In this document: piece by piece, positions 6,274 through 14,439 of the stretch
Position numbering within the stretch: position 1 is the stretch's first letter
Layout: each line of letters opens with the position of its first letter
From: Lachnospiraceae bacterium UBA7196
GTDB taxonomy: Bacteria; Bacillota; Clostridia; Lachnospirales; Lachnospiraceae
Direction of reading: 5' to 3'
DNA length: 29,218 nt
NCBI GenBank assembly: GCA_002490835.1
Contig: DKUU01000010.1
Span: forward strand, 1 to 29,218
Program-made: the position numbers and the translations under genes
The notes under the pieces: model-generated
What the model saw: the letters and a program-made list of their open reading frames with translations, nothing else
Told to the model about the DNA's origin: nothing
Databases searched by the model: none

Positions 6274-7893
6274 TTACAACGGAATATTCCCATGCTTTTT
6301 CTTCGGATTTTCTGCCTGCTTATTCTTCAGCCCCCGCAGCGCCTTGATCAGCGCCGCCCTTGTCTCCTCCGGCCGGATGACCTCGTTGACGTAGCCTCTG
6401 GCCGCCGCCACATAAGGATTTAAGAAGCGGTCCTCATACTCTTTCTTGCACTGGGCGCGCATCGCCTCCGGATCGGCCGCCGCCTTGATCTTTCTCTTGA
6501 AGGCGATATTGACCGCACCGTCCGCCCCCATCACCGCGATCTCCGCGATCGGCCACGCGTAGACGATGTCCGCCCCCATCTCCTTGGAGTTCATCGCTAT
6601 GTATGCGCCGCCGTAAGCCTTTCTCATGATCAGGGAAATCTTCGGCACGGTAGCCTCCGAGTAAGCGTAGAGGATCTTCGCGCCGTGGCGGATGATGCCG
6701 TTATGTTCCTGCGCCGTACCGGGCAGAAAGGCCGGCACGTCGATGAGCGTGATGAGCGGTATGTTGAAGCAGTCGCAAAAACGTATAAATCTCGCTATTT
6801 TATCGGATGCGTGGTAATCCAGCGATCCGCCCATGGAATTAGGCTGGTTCGCGATGATGCCGACCACCTTTCCTTCCATGCGGCACCAACCCACTACCGC
6901 ATTGGTCGCAAATTCCTTCTGTACCTCGAAAAAGCTGCCCTCGTCCACGATGCAGTCGATGACTTCCTTCACATCGTAGGCATGACGGGAATTATCGGGA
7001 ACGATATCCTTGATCTTTGCCGCCTTGGCCTTCATAGCGCCGTCCAGCTTCACGCCGCCGTCCCCTCTGCCGAAAACCTTTCCCATGCGGGAAGGAAGGC
7101 TCTGCCTCTCCACCGTATTGACCACCGGCGGCTTCTCCGTCCAGTTGCTCGGCAGGTAGGAAAGGAGTTTGCGCACGCCCATCAGGCATTCCTTTTCCGT
7201 ATCATAGGTGAAATGGGACACACCGCTCTTCTTCGCATGCACCCCGGCGCCGCCCAGCTCCTCCACGGAAACTTCCTCATTGATCACCGTCTTTACCACG
7301 TTCGGTCCGGTGATGAACATCTTGGAGATATCTTTCACCATAAAGATAAAGTCGCAGATCGCGGGCGCATAGCAGGCACCGCCCGAACAGGGACCGAGGA
7401 TGACCGCGATCTGGGGAATCACGCCGGAAGCCTTCGTATGACGCAGAAACATCCCGCTGTAACCGCTCAAGGACGAGATACCTTCCTCGATCCGCGCGCC
7501 GCCGCTGTCGTTGATACAGATGAGGGGCGCCTTCATCTCCATCGCCATATCCTGAATCCGGCAGATCTTAAAGGAGTGATACTCTCCCAGCGTGCCGCCG
7601 ATCACCGTAAAGTCCTCGCTGGCCACAAAGACCTGTCTGCCGTCGATCTCACCGTAGCCGGTCACCACACCGTCGCCGGGCACCCGCCTCTTATCGAGAT
7701 CAAAATCATCGATGCGGGACTCCAATAGACCGTCCACCTCCACAAAGGTGCCGGGGTCGAGCAATACCTCGATCCGCTCTCTGGCCGTCAGTTTTCCGCT
7801 GGCATGCTGCTTGTCGATCTTGCTCTGGCCGCCGCCGAGCAAGGCTTTCTCTCTTCTTTTGTCCAGTTCCCTGATTGCGTCATTCCAATTCAT
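6274..7893 (-). CDS. Biotin-dependent acyl-CoA carboxyltransferase (MmdA/PccB family)
   Basis: The 539-residue protein starts at ATG 7893 with GGAGG upstream. It has both carboxyltransferase halves. The N-half (about 25-255) contains the acyl-CoA site GGARIEEG (131-138) and GPCSGGACY (167-175). The C-half (about 296-515) contains IDVPAFLPGTAQEHNGIIRHGAK (384-406) for carboxybiotin. The C-terminus KKHGNIPL is typical of methylmalonyl-CoA decarboxylase alpha and propionyl-CoA carboxylase beta. The linker (about 259-295, GRGDGGVKLDGAMKAK) looks longer than usual, and the usual VPG is VPA. No biotin carrier, biotin carboxylase or decarboxylase membrane subunit is nearby, so the partner must be elsewhere. 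Substrate (methylmalonyl-, propionyl- or other acyl-CoA) cannot be decided from sequence alone. Confidence 0.9.
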   Translation of the reverse strand: MNWNDAIRELDKRREKALLGGGQSKIDKQHASGKLTARERIEVLLDPGTFVEVDGLLESRIDDFDLDKRRVPGDGVVTGYGEIDGRQVFVASEDFTVIGGTLGEYHSFKICRIQDMAMEMKAPLICINDSGGARIEEGISSLSGYSGMFLRHTKASGVIPQIAVILGPCSGGACYAPAICDFIFMVKDISKMFITGPNVVKTVINEEVSVEELGGAGVHAKKSGVSHFTYDTEKECLMGVRKLLSYLPSNWTEKPPVVNTVERQSLPSRMGKVFGRGDGGVKLDGAMKAKAAKIKDIVPDNSRHAYDVKEVIDCIVDEGSFFEVQKEFATNAVVGWCRMEGKVVGIIANQPNSMGGSLDYHASDKIARFIRFCDCFNIPLITLIDVPAFLPGTAQEHNGIIRHGAKILYAYSEATVPKISLIMRKAYGGAYIAMNSKEMGADIVYAWPIAEIAVMGADGAVNIAFKRKIKAAADPEAMRAQCKKEYEDRFLNPYVAAARGYVNEVIRPEETRAALIKALRGLKNKQAENPKKKHGNIPL

Positions 7894-7953
7894 AAGGGCG
7901 CCTCCATCTTGTTTGACTTTCCAATACTTTGAGTTTCAAACTATCTTGGTAAT

Positions 7954-7982
7954 ATTATAGGCAGAGCCCCGTTCCTTGTCAA
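7954..7982 (-). promoter_or_regulatory. Perfect-consensus sigma-A promoter of the carboxyltransferase gene
   Basis: The minus strand has TTGACA (7977-7982) and TATAAT (7954-7959) with a 17-bp spacer, an exact consensus. The start would be near 7947, about 54 nt before the ATG. The -35 box is in the loop and the -10 box in one arm of the inverted repeat at 7956-7995. Confidence 0.88.
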
Positions 7983-7995
7983 GACTCTGCCTATA
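7956..7995. promoter_or_regulatory. 11-bp inverted repeat overlapping the promoter (operator or glf terminator)
   Basis: TATAGGCAGAG (7956-7966) and CTCTGCCTATA (7985-7995) are perfect inverse copies, 18 bp apart, starting 5 nt after the glf stop. In RNA it would be a strong hairpin after glf, but no T-run follows on the minus strand. As DNA, the two arms bracket the -35 box and cover the -10 box, which suits a repressor site. A related word (ATAGGCAGGG) occurs in the antiporter leader near 23931-23942. Confidence 0.6.
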
Positions 7996-8000
7996 AAAAT

Positions 8001-9134
8001 TTACTCTTTTTCTGCCACGGTAAGCGCCTCCGCGATCACCTTATCCATATCGTAGTAACGGTACTGCCCCAGCCTGCCGCCGAAGATCACGTGCGGCCTT
8101 TCCTTTGCAAGCGCCTGATATTTTGCAAACAGAGCGTCGTTTTTGTCATTGTTCACGGGATAATAGGGCTCGTCCCCCTCCCGCCAGTCTGCCGGATATT
8201 CTCTGGTGATGACAGTGCCTTGCTGCGTGCCAAAGACGAAGTGCTTATGTTCGATGATCCTTGTATAAGGAATCTCCCGCTGCGTGTAATTGACCACGGC
8301 GTTGCCCTGATAATTATCACAGTCAGGAAGCGTCTCCGTCTCGAAGCGCAGGGACCGGTATTCAAGATGTCCCAGCGAAAAGTCGAAGTACTCGTCGATC
8401 ATGCCCGTGTAGACCACCCTGTCATAGGTATTGCCCTCTCTGTCGCGCACGATGATACGGCCGTCCTGCTCCTCTTCCGTCACAAAATCACGATAATCCG
8501 TGCCGGTCTTTACCTCGATCCCCTGCAGCATCTTCTCGACCATCCGCGTATAGCCTTCCACAGGGATACCCTGATAGCGGTCGTTAAAGTAATTATTATC
8601 AAAGGTAAATCGCAGGGGCAGCCGCTTGATGATAAAAGCGGGCAGTTCCTTACAGTCTCTTCCCCACTGCTTCTCGGTATAACCCTTCACCAGCTTCTCG
8701 TAGACATCCTTCCCCACCAGAGAAAGCGCCTGCTCCTCCAGATTCTTCGGCTCCGTGATGCCCAGATCCGCGATCTGTTCCGCGATCTGTTCCTTCGCTT
8801 CCTGCGGCGTCACAACGCCCCACATCCTGCTGAACGTGTTCATATTAAAAGGAAGGTTGTAGAGTTCGTCGTGGTAGCGCGCCACCGGGGAATTGATATA
8901 ATGGTTGAACTCTGCAAACTGGTTTACATAATCCCACACCTTTTTGTCGGAAGTATGGAAAATATGCGCACCGAAACGGTGTACCTGAATCCCCTCTACG
9001 TCCTCGGTATAAATATTACCGGCGATATGCTGCCTCCTGTCGATCAGACGCACCCGCCGGCCTTTTTCCTTCATTTCATGGGCAAACACGGAGCCATACA
9101 GCCCCGCGCCCACAATTAAATAATCATAATTCAT
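8001..9134 (-). CDS. glf: UDP-galactopyranose mutase
   Basis: The start is ATG 9134 (MNYDYLIVGAGLYGSVFAHE), with AGAGGA just upstream; an upstream extension to 9173 overlaps the preceding gene. The product is 377 residues, the family norm. It has the FAD-binding Rossmann GAGLYGS near the N-terminus, RRQHIAGNIY, the HRFGAHIFHT segment, YTEKQWGRD, the flavin-contact region PVEGYTRMVEKML, and a C-terminal GRLGQYRYYDMD, all typical of Glf. The enzyme interconverts UDP-galactopyranose and UDP-galactofuranose in the cytoplasm, supplying galactofuranose to surface glycans. It starts 1 nt after the stop of the XRE-like gene, so translation is probably coupled. Two glycosyltransferases are divergent upstream. 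Confidence 0.97.
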   Translation of the reverse strand: MNYDYLIVGAGLYGSVFAHEMKEKGRRVRLIDRRQHIAGNIYTEDVEGIQVHRFGAHIFHTSDKKVWDYVNQFAEFNHYINSPVARYHDELYNLPFNMNTFSRMWGVVTPQEAKEQIAEQIADLGITEPKNLEEQALSLVGKDVYEKLVKGYTEKQWGRDCKELPAFIIKRLPLRFTFDNNYFNDRYQGIPVEGYTRMVEKMLQGIEVKTGTDYRDFVTEEEQDGRIIVRDREGNTYDRVVYTGMIDEYFDFSLGHLEYRSLRFETETLPDCDNYQGNAVVNYTQREIPYTRIIEHKHFVFGTQQGTVITREYPADWREGDEPYYPVNNDKNDALFAKYQALAKERPHVIFGGRLGQYRYYDMDKVIAEALTVAEKE

Positions 9135-9135
9135 A

Positions 9136-9477
9136 TCAATCCTCTGTAGCCTGATACTTCTCAAGCTGTGCATAGTCTTCCATCAGCTCCAGCGCTTTCT
9201 TGCGGCCGGTCTTGTTCAGTTTTACATAGTACTGCATCACGCGGTTTTCCATAATCTTACCGCCCAGCAGGCTCTTCTGGTTAATAGGTGTAAAATCCAC
9301 GGGGTTTAAATTCAGCTTATCGCACATCCGGATGACCGTCCCGTACGCCATGCCCTCGATCCCACGATCCAGCGCCGTAACCAGTGTAGAATACGGAATT
9401 GACATTTCCAACGCAAACTGTCTGACGCTCTTGTGCTGTTTTAAGATTTCTGCTTTTAAGATTTCTGCCTTCGTCAT
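9136..9477 (-). CDS. XRE-like helix-turn-helix regulator
   Basis: The start is ATG 9477, with AAGGAGG 7 nt upstream; the frame remains open to 9561 without an RBS. The product has 113 residues. Residues about 14-60 form a Cro/CI-type helix-turn-helix: SVRQFALEMSIPYSTLVTALDRG, then VIRMCDKLNLNPVDF. The C-terminal half (ENRVMQYYVKLNKTGRKKALELMEDYAQLEKY) is helical and may mediate dimer formation. AEILKAEILK at the N-terminus is a short internal duplication. It is translationally coupled to glf, so it may sense or set glycan synthesis. A palindrome TTTTTGTACAAAAA lies in the divergent promoter region and is a plausible target, by inference. Confidence 0.85.
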   Translation of the reverse strand: MTKAEILKAEILKQHKSVRQFALEMSIPYSTLVTALDRGIEGMAYGTVIRMCDKLNLNPVDFTPINQKSLLGGKIMENRVMQYYVKLNKTGRKKALELMEDYAQLEKYQATED

Positions 9478-9551
9478 AATAGACCTCCTTATCCCCTTAT
9501 CATGTGCTTTTTCTTCGTTGAGAAGACATTCGCTTCTCCCCCATTGCGGAC

Positions 9552-9560
9552 AGTATAACA
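9552..9560 (-). promoter_or_regulatory. Possible extended -10 promoter of the XRE-glf operon
   Basis: The minus strand has TG-T-TATACT (9552-9560), an extended -10 box with no good -35 hexamer at 17 bp. The start would be near 9545, about 68 nt before the regulator ATG. Confidence 0.4.
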
Positions 9561-9639
9561 CATATTAGAGAAAAAAGGAACCACCAAACGCACATCTTAA
9601 ACGAAATTCCGTCATCCTTGTACTCTTTTCACTAATATT

Positions 9640-9667
9640 TTGAATGTTTTTGTACAAAAAGTATAAT
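9640..9667 (+). promoter_or_regulatory. Promoter of the glycosyltransferase pair with a 14-bp palindromic operator candidate
   Basis: TTGAAT (9640-9645) and TATAAT (9662-9667) are 16 bp apart on the plus strand. The spacer contains the perfect palindrome TTTTTGTACAAAAA (9647-9660). A dimeric regulator bound there would block RNA polymerase, and the divergent XRE-like protein is the obvious candidate. The start would be near 9674, about 90 nt before the first glycosyltransferase. Confidence 0.6.
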
Positions 9668-9764
9668 ACTCCCCTTTACGCCCCCTCAAAAACCATATTG
9701 TCGAAGCCGAAAGAAGATGCTAAAATAGGACTATAGACTTAAATCACAAAAGAGGTGTTACCGT

Positions 9765-10829
9765 ATGTTACCCGTTTCCGTGTGTATGATCGCAAAAAAT
9801 GAGGACAATCACATCGAGGAATGCTTAAAGAGACTGCGTCCCTGCCGCTTTGAGATCATTGTCGTGGACACCGGTTCCGTTGACCGCACCGTGGAAGTCG
9901 CCCACAAATATGCGGACAAAGTGTTTCATTTCGCATGGTGCGACGATTTCAGCAGCGCGAGGAACTTCTCGATCCAGCAGGCGGCAAACGACTGGGTGCT
10001 GACCATCGACTGTGACGAATATCTGGAGAATGTCAATCTGGCGGATCTGGAAGCGACCCTGTCCCGCAACAAGCAGGCTGTCGGCATGATCACCCGCAAT
10101 AACCCCTACACGGTGCAGGGCGCGCGTTCGATCATGTCGGAACGCATCGGCAGGCTCTTTAACCGGAACTTCTGCCACTACGAGGGGACCGTCCACGAGC
10201 AGGTGCGCACCCTGCAGGGGAAGGAGCCGGTGAGTTTTCCGATCCCTCTGACCTTTTACCACGAAGGCTATGTCGAAGAATCCGACAAGCGCATGCGCGC
10301 CACGAGAAATCTGGAAATGCTGCTGCACGATCTGGTGTTAAAGGGACCGAGCCCTTATATCTATTTCCAGCTGGGGCAAAACTACCTCTCCTTAAACGAT
10401 CTGGAAAAGGCCGCCCATTATTATAAGCTGGGCCTTGAGCTGAACACCGATCCTGCTTCCGACTTTGCACAGAATATGATGGAAGCTTACGGCTACTGCC
10501 TGATGAACCTTGCCAAGTATGACGATGCCATGACCTTAAAGGAGCATTACGACGAGTTTTCCGACAGGGCTGATTTTGTCTATCTGATGGGGATGCTCCA
10601 CATGAAGAAGGGCGAATATGAAACGGCCATCGAGGAATTTGAGAAGGCGACAAAACTTTCCGCCTACTCCCGCAAAGGCGTAAACAGCTACCGCGCTTAC
10701 TTCCAGATCGCTAACATCTACGAAGCGATGGGCGATTTCGAAAAAGCCAGAAGTTACTATAAAAAATGCGGAGACTTCGAGCCCTCCCTCAGAAGGCTCA
10801 AGGAGCTGTCGGCGCAGTCCGCCTCCTGA
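9765..10829 (+). CDS. GT2-family glycosyltransferase with C-terminal TPR repeats
   Basis: This 354-residue protein begins MLPVSVCMIAKNEDNHIEEC, the standard GT-A fold start, with the nucleotide-binding VVDTGSVDRT (33-42) and metal-binding DCD (82-84). SARNFSIQQA (64-73) and GTVHEQV are shared with the SunS/WaaE-like branch. The C-terminal half (about 190-350) has TPR helices: PYIYFQLGQNYLSLNDLEKAAHYYKLGLEL, then YLMGMLHMKKGEYETAIEEFEKA, then AYFQIANIYEAMGDFEKARSYYKKC. No signal or membrane segment is seen, so it should act in the cytoplasm. The substrate is unknown; it may be a glycan or a protein. The divergent glf suggests a galactofuranose-containing surface polymer. A close paralogue follows after 22 nt. 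Confidence 0.88.
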   Translation: MLPVSVCMIAKNEDNHIEECLKRLRPCRFEIIVVDTGSVDRTVEVAHKYADKVFHFAWCDDFSSARNFSIQQAANDWVLTIDCDEYLENVNLADLEATLSRNKQAVGMITRNNPYTVQGARSIMSERIGRLFNRNFCHYEGTVHEQVRTLQGKEPVSFPIPLTFYHEGYVEESDKRMRATRNLEMLLHDLVLKGPSPYIYFQLGQNYLSLNDLEKAAHYYKLGLELNTDPASDFAQNMMEAYGYCLMNLAKYDDAMTLKEHYDEFSDRADFVYLMGMLHMKKGEYETAIEEFEKATKLSAYSRKGVNSYRAYFQIANIYEAMGDFEKARSYYKKCGDFEPSLRRLKELSAQSAS

Positions 10830-10851
10830 CCGTCTTCCGAAAGGAGCTGCC

Positions 10852-11919
10852 TTGCTTCCGCTTTCCGTCTGTATCATAGCAAAAAACGAAGAAAAAAATA
10901 TCGGGGAATGCCTGAAACGTCTGTCTCCTTACGGCTTTGAGATCGTGCTGACAGACACGGGATCCACGGATCGCACACTGGCGGTCGCTGAAAAATATAC
11001 CGATCGAATCTTTCACTTCGACTGGTGCAACGATTTTTCCGCCGCCAGAAATTTTTGTTTACAGCAGGCATCCCATGATCTCATTCTCTCCCTCGACTGC
11101 GACGAATGGATCGAAGCGATCGATCCGCCCGCCCTCCTGCGCCTGATGGAAAGTCATCCGGACGCCGTGGGCCGCATTTTGATCCGCAGCCGTTTCACAA
11201 AGGATGACCGCACCACCTATGAGCAGACCCGCTTAAGCCGCCTCGCCGACCGCAGGCAATTCTTCTTTACGGGCGCGGTACACGAGCAGCTGTCTTCACG
11301 CCGTTTTCCCGCCCTTCCCAACCCGGTTTATGACGCACCTGTCACAATTCTCCACGTAGGCTACGACTTAAGCGAGGACGCCATGCAGGAAAAATGCCGC
11401 CGCAATATCGCACTTTTGGAAAGGGAGCTTGCCGCGCAGGGGCCCGATCCTTATCTGTACTGCCAGCTCGGCCTCTCCTACCGCCGGCTGGGAGAAAATG
11501 AAAAAGCCTGCGAAAGTTTTGACGCCGGCCTCTCTTTGGATGTGGACCCTTCCCTTGACTATGTGCGGACGATGGTGGAATCCTACGGCTACACGCTCCT
11601 TGACTTAAAACGTAACAAGGAAGCGCTGGGACTTTCCTCCCTCTACGAGACGTTCGCCGTGCGTGCGGACTTCGTTTTCCTGATGGGCCTTGTATATATG
11701 AACTGCGGCCTTTTTGACCGGGCGATCGACGAATTTCAAAAGTCTGCCACAATGACAGAGTTTTCAGTCGAGGGCGTCAACTCCTATTTAGCCTTCTATA
11801 ATATGGGCGTGATCCTCGAATGCACCGGACAGGTGGAAGAGGCGCGGGAAGCATATAAAAAATGCGGGAGCTATGCGCCGGCCGAAACGCGGCTGCAGAC
11901 GCTGAAACACGAAATCTAA
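10852..11919 (+). CDS. GT2-family glycosyltransferase with TPR repeats (paralogue of the preceding gene)
   Basis: The start is TTG at 10852, with AAGGAG 6 nt upstream. No ATG occupies the equivalent position, and the alignment with the paralogue (MLPLSVCIIAKNE) begins exactly here. The 355-residue protein has DTGSTDRT (35-42), DCD (82-84) and the same SARNF and AVHEQL segments. The TPR half begins PYLYCQLGLSYRRLGENEKACESFDAGL and ends YNMGVILECTGQVEEAREAYKKC. The two genes match over their whole length at near-constant length, so they arose by tandem duplication. Divergence is considerable, so acceptor specificities probably differ. A strong terminator follows at once. Confidence 0.87.
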   Translation: MLPLSVCIIAKNEEKNIGECLKRLSPYGFEIVLTDTGSTDRTLAVAEKYTDRIFHFDWCNDFSAARNFCLQQASHDLILSLDCDEWIEAIDPPALLRLMESHPDAVGRILIRSRFTKDDRTTYEQTRLSRLADRRQFFFTGAVHEQLSSRRFPALPNPVYDAPVTILHVGYDLSEDAMQEKCRRNIALLERELAAQGPDPYLYCQLGLSYRRLGENEKACESFDAGLSLDVDPSLDYVRTMVESYGYTLLDLKRNKEALGLSSLYETFAVRADFVFLMGLVYMNCGLFDRAIDEFQKSATMTEFSVEGVNSYLAFYNMGVILECTGQVEEAREAYKKCGSYAPAETRLQTLKHEI

Positions 11920-11957
11920 AAGGCCGGAGCCATGCGCGCATGATTCCAGCCTTTTTT
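11919..11957 (+). terminator. Bidirectional terminator between the glycosyltransferases and glgP
   Basis: AAAGGCCGGAGCCATGCG pairs with the downstream arm (two C-A mismatches, one G-T pair), and six T follow (11952-11957). On the minus strand TTTTAGATTT follows the same stem, so it can also end glgP transcription. Confidence 0.85.
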
Positions 11958-11982
11958 CTTGTTGACTCTGCTTATTTAACGA

Positions 11983-14292
11983 TTACCGTAACCGCCAGAT
12001 ATCGCGGTTATACTCCTCAATCGTCCTGTCGGAAGAGAAGAATCCCGCCTTGGCGATATTTGTAAGCATCATTTTCCTCCACTTCGTCTGATCCTCGTAA
12101 TCCGCCATCATCTTATCCTTGGTCTTGATATAATCCTCTAAATCCAGAAGGGTCATGAACCAGTCTTTGTTCAGCAATTCCTTGTAGAGTCTCTCCAGAT
12201 TTTCCTTGTGGCCCACCTTGAGCGCCTGCTTGCTGACGATAAAGTCCACCGCCTGCTTGATGACCTTTGATTTCTTATAATAATCCTTGGAGACGTAATC
12301 TGCCTTCTCATAGTGTTCGATGACCGCCTCGGACTTCTCGCCGAAGATATAGATGTTGTCGTCTCCCACCAGCTCGTGAATCTCCACGTTCGCGCCGTCG
12401 GAAGTGCCCAGCGTCACCGCGCCGTTTAACATGAACTTCATGTTGCCCGTGCCGGAAGCTTCCTTGGATGCCAAAGAGATCTGCTCGGAAATGTCGCAGG
12501 CCGGGATCATCTTCTCGGCGTAAGCCACGTTGTAATTTTCCACCATCAGCACCGTCATGTAAGGGCTGACATCGGGATCGTTATTGACGATCTCCTGCAA
12601 TACCAGCAGCAGGTGGATGATATCCTGCGCGATCACATAGGCAAGCGCCGCCTTCGCGCCGAAGATAAAGGTCATCGGCCTCGCAGGCTTCTTGCCGCCC
12701 TTGATCTCCAGATACTTATGAATAATGTAGAGCGCGTTCATCTGCTGTCTCTTGTACTCATGCAGACGCTTGCTCTGGATATCAAAGATGGAGTCAGGGT
12801 TCAAGGTCACGCCCTCGACCTCTTTCACGTACGCCGCCAGCTCCTTCTTGCGGTTCATCTTGATCTCGGCAATGCGATTTAGTACCGCCTCATCATCGAT
12901 ATACTCAAGGAGCTTTTCCAGCTTCGCCGCGTCTTTCTTGTAACCGTCGCCGATGGTCTCCGACAAAAAGCCCGCCAGCTCACGGTTACAGGACAGAAGC
13001 CATCTCCGGAACGTGATGCCGTTGGTCTTATTATTGAACTTCTCCGGATAAATATCATAAAAAGCTTTCAGCTCGGTATTCTTCAGGATCTCTGTGTGGA
13101 TCGCCGCCACGCCGTTGACGGAGAAACCGTAGTGAATATCGATGTGCGCCATATGCACGCGCTTATCCTTGTCAATAATCTGCACCCTGGGGTCCTTATA
13201 CTTCTTGGCTACCCGCTTGTGGAGTTCCTTGATGATGGGTACGAGCTGCGGCACCACCTTCTCCAGATACTTTAAGGGCCACTTCTCCAGCGCCTCCGCC
13301 AGAATCGTATGATTCGTATACGCGCAGGTCTTACTCACGACCTCGATCGCCTCGTCCATGGTGAAAGCCTTATCATCCACCAGAATGCGGATCAGCTCCG
13401 GGATCACCATCGTGGGATGGGTGTCGTTGATCTGGATCACCGCATGGTCGTACATGGTGCGCAGATCGTACTGCTTTTCCTTCATCTCCTTTAAGATCAG
13501 CTGCGCCGCATTGCTGACCATGAAGTACTGCTGGTAGATGCGCAGGAGATTCCCGGCTTCGTCCGAATCGTCGGGATAGAGGAAGAGCGTGAGGTTTTTC
13601 TCGATATCCTTCTTGTCAAAGTCAATGCCCTTCTTCACCAGACTCTCGTCGATCGTCTCGATATCGAAGAGGCGCAGCTTGTTGACACCATTGTCATATC
13701 CGACCACGTCGATGTCGTAGAGTCTGGAAGTCACCTTCTTCTTGCCAAAGGAAACCTCAAAGGTGGTGTCCGTCTTTGTCAGCCACGACTGCTCCTCGAT
13801 CCAGTCGTTCTTCTCGGCCGTCTGTAATTTGTCCTTAAACTCCTGCTTAAAGAGGCCGAAATGATAATTTAGGCCGATACCCTCGCCGGGAAGACCCAGA
13901 GAAGCGATGGAATCCAAAAAGCAGGCCGCCAGACGTCCCAGTCCGCCGTTTCCGAGGGACGGTTCCGGCTCCACTTCCTCGATTGCGGAGAGCTGCTTGC
14001 CTTTGCCCGCAAGGACTTTCTCTAATTTGTCATAAATCCCCAGATTGATCAGGTTATTTGACAGAAGCTTGCCGATCAAAAACTCCGCGGAAATGTAATA
14101 AACTTTCTTTTCTCCCTCGATCCGCTCCGACGCCGCCATCAGCTTCTTGGAGAGCTGAAGGATGCTGTAATAAAGTTCCTCATTGCTGCAGTCTGAGATG
14201 GACTTGCCGTATCCTTCCTGCGTCTGGTTTTCCAACTCCTGCTCCAGATTCATCACCAGTATGTCTCTTTTCAGGTTGCTTGCCTGTGCCAT
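11983..14292 (-). CDS. glgP: Glycogen/alpha-glucan phosphorylase
   Basis: This 769-residue protein starts at ATG 14292 after GGGAGG. It has the N-terminal KKVYYISAEFLIGK, the glucan-phosphorylase EPEPSLGNGGLGRLAACFLDS, INDTHPTMVIPELIRIL, TNHTILAEALEKWP, NGITFRRWL, SKRLHEYKRQQMNALYI, and the pyridoxal-phosphate site EASGTGNMKFMLNGAVTLGTSDGANVEI, in which the lysine of GNMKF carries the cofactor. It releases glucose-1-phosphate from glycogen or maltodextrin using phosphate. It is somewhat shorter than the roughly 815-residue E. coli enzyme, which is common in Clostridia. A LacI-family gene lies 147 nt upstream on the same strand and a PFK beyond it, so the cluster joins glycogen breakdown and glycolysis. 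Identification is certain; the exact glucan is inferred. Confidence 0.97.
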   Translation of the reverse strand: MAQASNLKRDILVMNLEQELENQTQEGYGKSISDCSNEELYYSILQLSKKLMAASERIEGEKKVYYISAEFLIGKLLSNNLINLGIYDKLEKVLAGKGKQLSAIEEVEPEPSLGNGGLGRLAACFLDSIASLGLPGEGIGLNYHFGLFKQEFKDKLQTAEKNDWIEEQSWLTKTDTTFEVSFGKKKVTSRLYDIDVVGYDNGVNKLRLFDIETIDESLVKKGIDFDKKDIEKNLTLFLYPDDSDEAGNLLRIYQQYFMVSNAAQLILKEMKEKQYDLRTMYDHAVIQINDTHPTMVIPELIRILVDDKAFTMDEAIEVVSKTCAYTNHTILAEALEKWPLKYLEKVVPQLVPIIKELHKRVAKKYKDPRVQIIDKDKRVHMAHIDIHYGFSVNGVAAIHTEILKNTELKAFYDIYPEKFNNKTNGITFRRWLLSCNRELAGFLSETIGDGYKKDAAKLEKLLEYIDDEAVLNRIAEIKMNRKKELAAYVKEVEGVTLNPDSIFDIQSKRLHEYKRQQMNALYIIHKYLEIKGGKKPARPMTFIFGAKAALAYVIAQDIIHLLLVLQEIVNNDPDVSPYMTVLMVENYNVAYAEKMIPACDISEQISLASKEASGTGNMKFMLNGAVTLGTSDGANVEIHELVGDDNIYIFGEKSEAVIEHYEKADYVSKDYYKKSKVIKQAVDFIVSKQALKVGHKENLERLYKELLNKDWFMTLLDLEDYIKTKDKMMADYEDQTKWRKMMLTNIAKAGFFSSDRTIEEYNRDIWRLR

Positions 14293-14364
14293 GTGTTGAA
14301 ACCTCCCTTTCCTTGATTATATTGATAGTGTTCCACTTTTTGATCTATTTACAATCTTTGGCCT

Positions 14365-14395
14365 TATAATCTTTCACTCCGGTCGGAAGATTATA
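14365..14395. promoter_or_regulatory. Inverted repeat in the lacI-glgP gap (candidate operator)
   Basis: TATAATCTT (14365-14373) and AAGATTATA (14387-14395) are perfect inverse copies with centres 22 bp (about two helical turns) apart. On the minus strand one arm reads as a TATAAT -10 box for glgP, but its -35 region is weak. No T-run follows, so it is less likely a terminator. Confidence 0.45.
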
Positions 14396-14439
14396 TCCTA
14401 ATTCCCGCGATTCGGACTTTTCTTCCTGTTTCGGCGCTT

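Noticed and set aside
7956..7995. Simple Rho-independent terminator for glf
   Set aside because: The stem is perfect, but no T-run follows on the minus strand and a full promoter overlaps it, so the role is left open.
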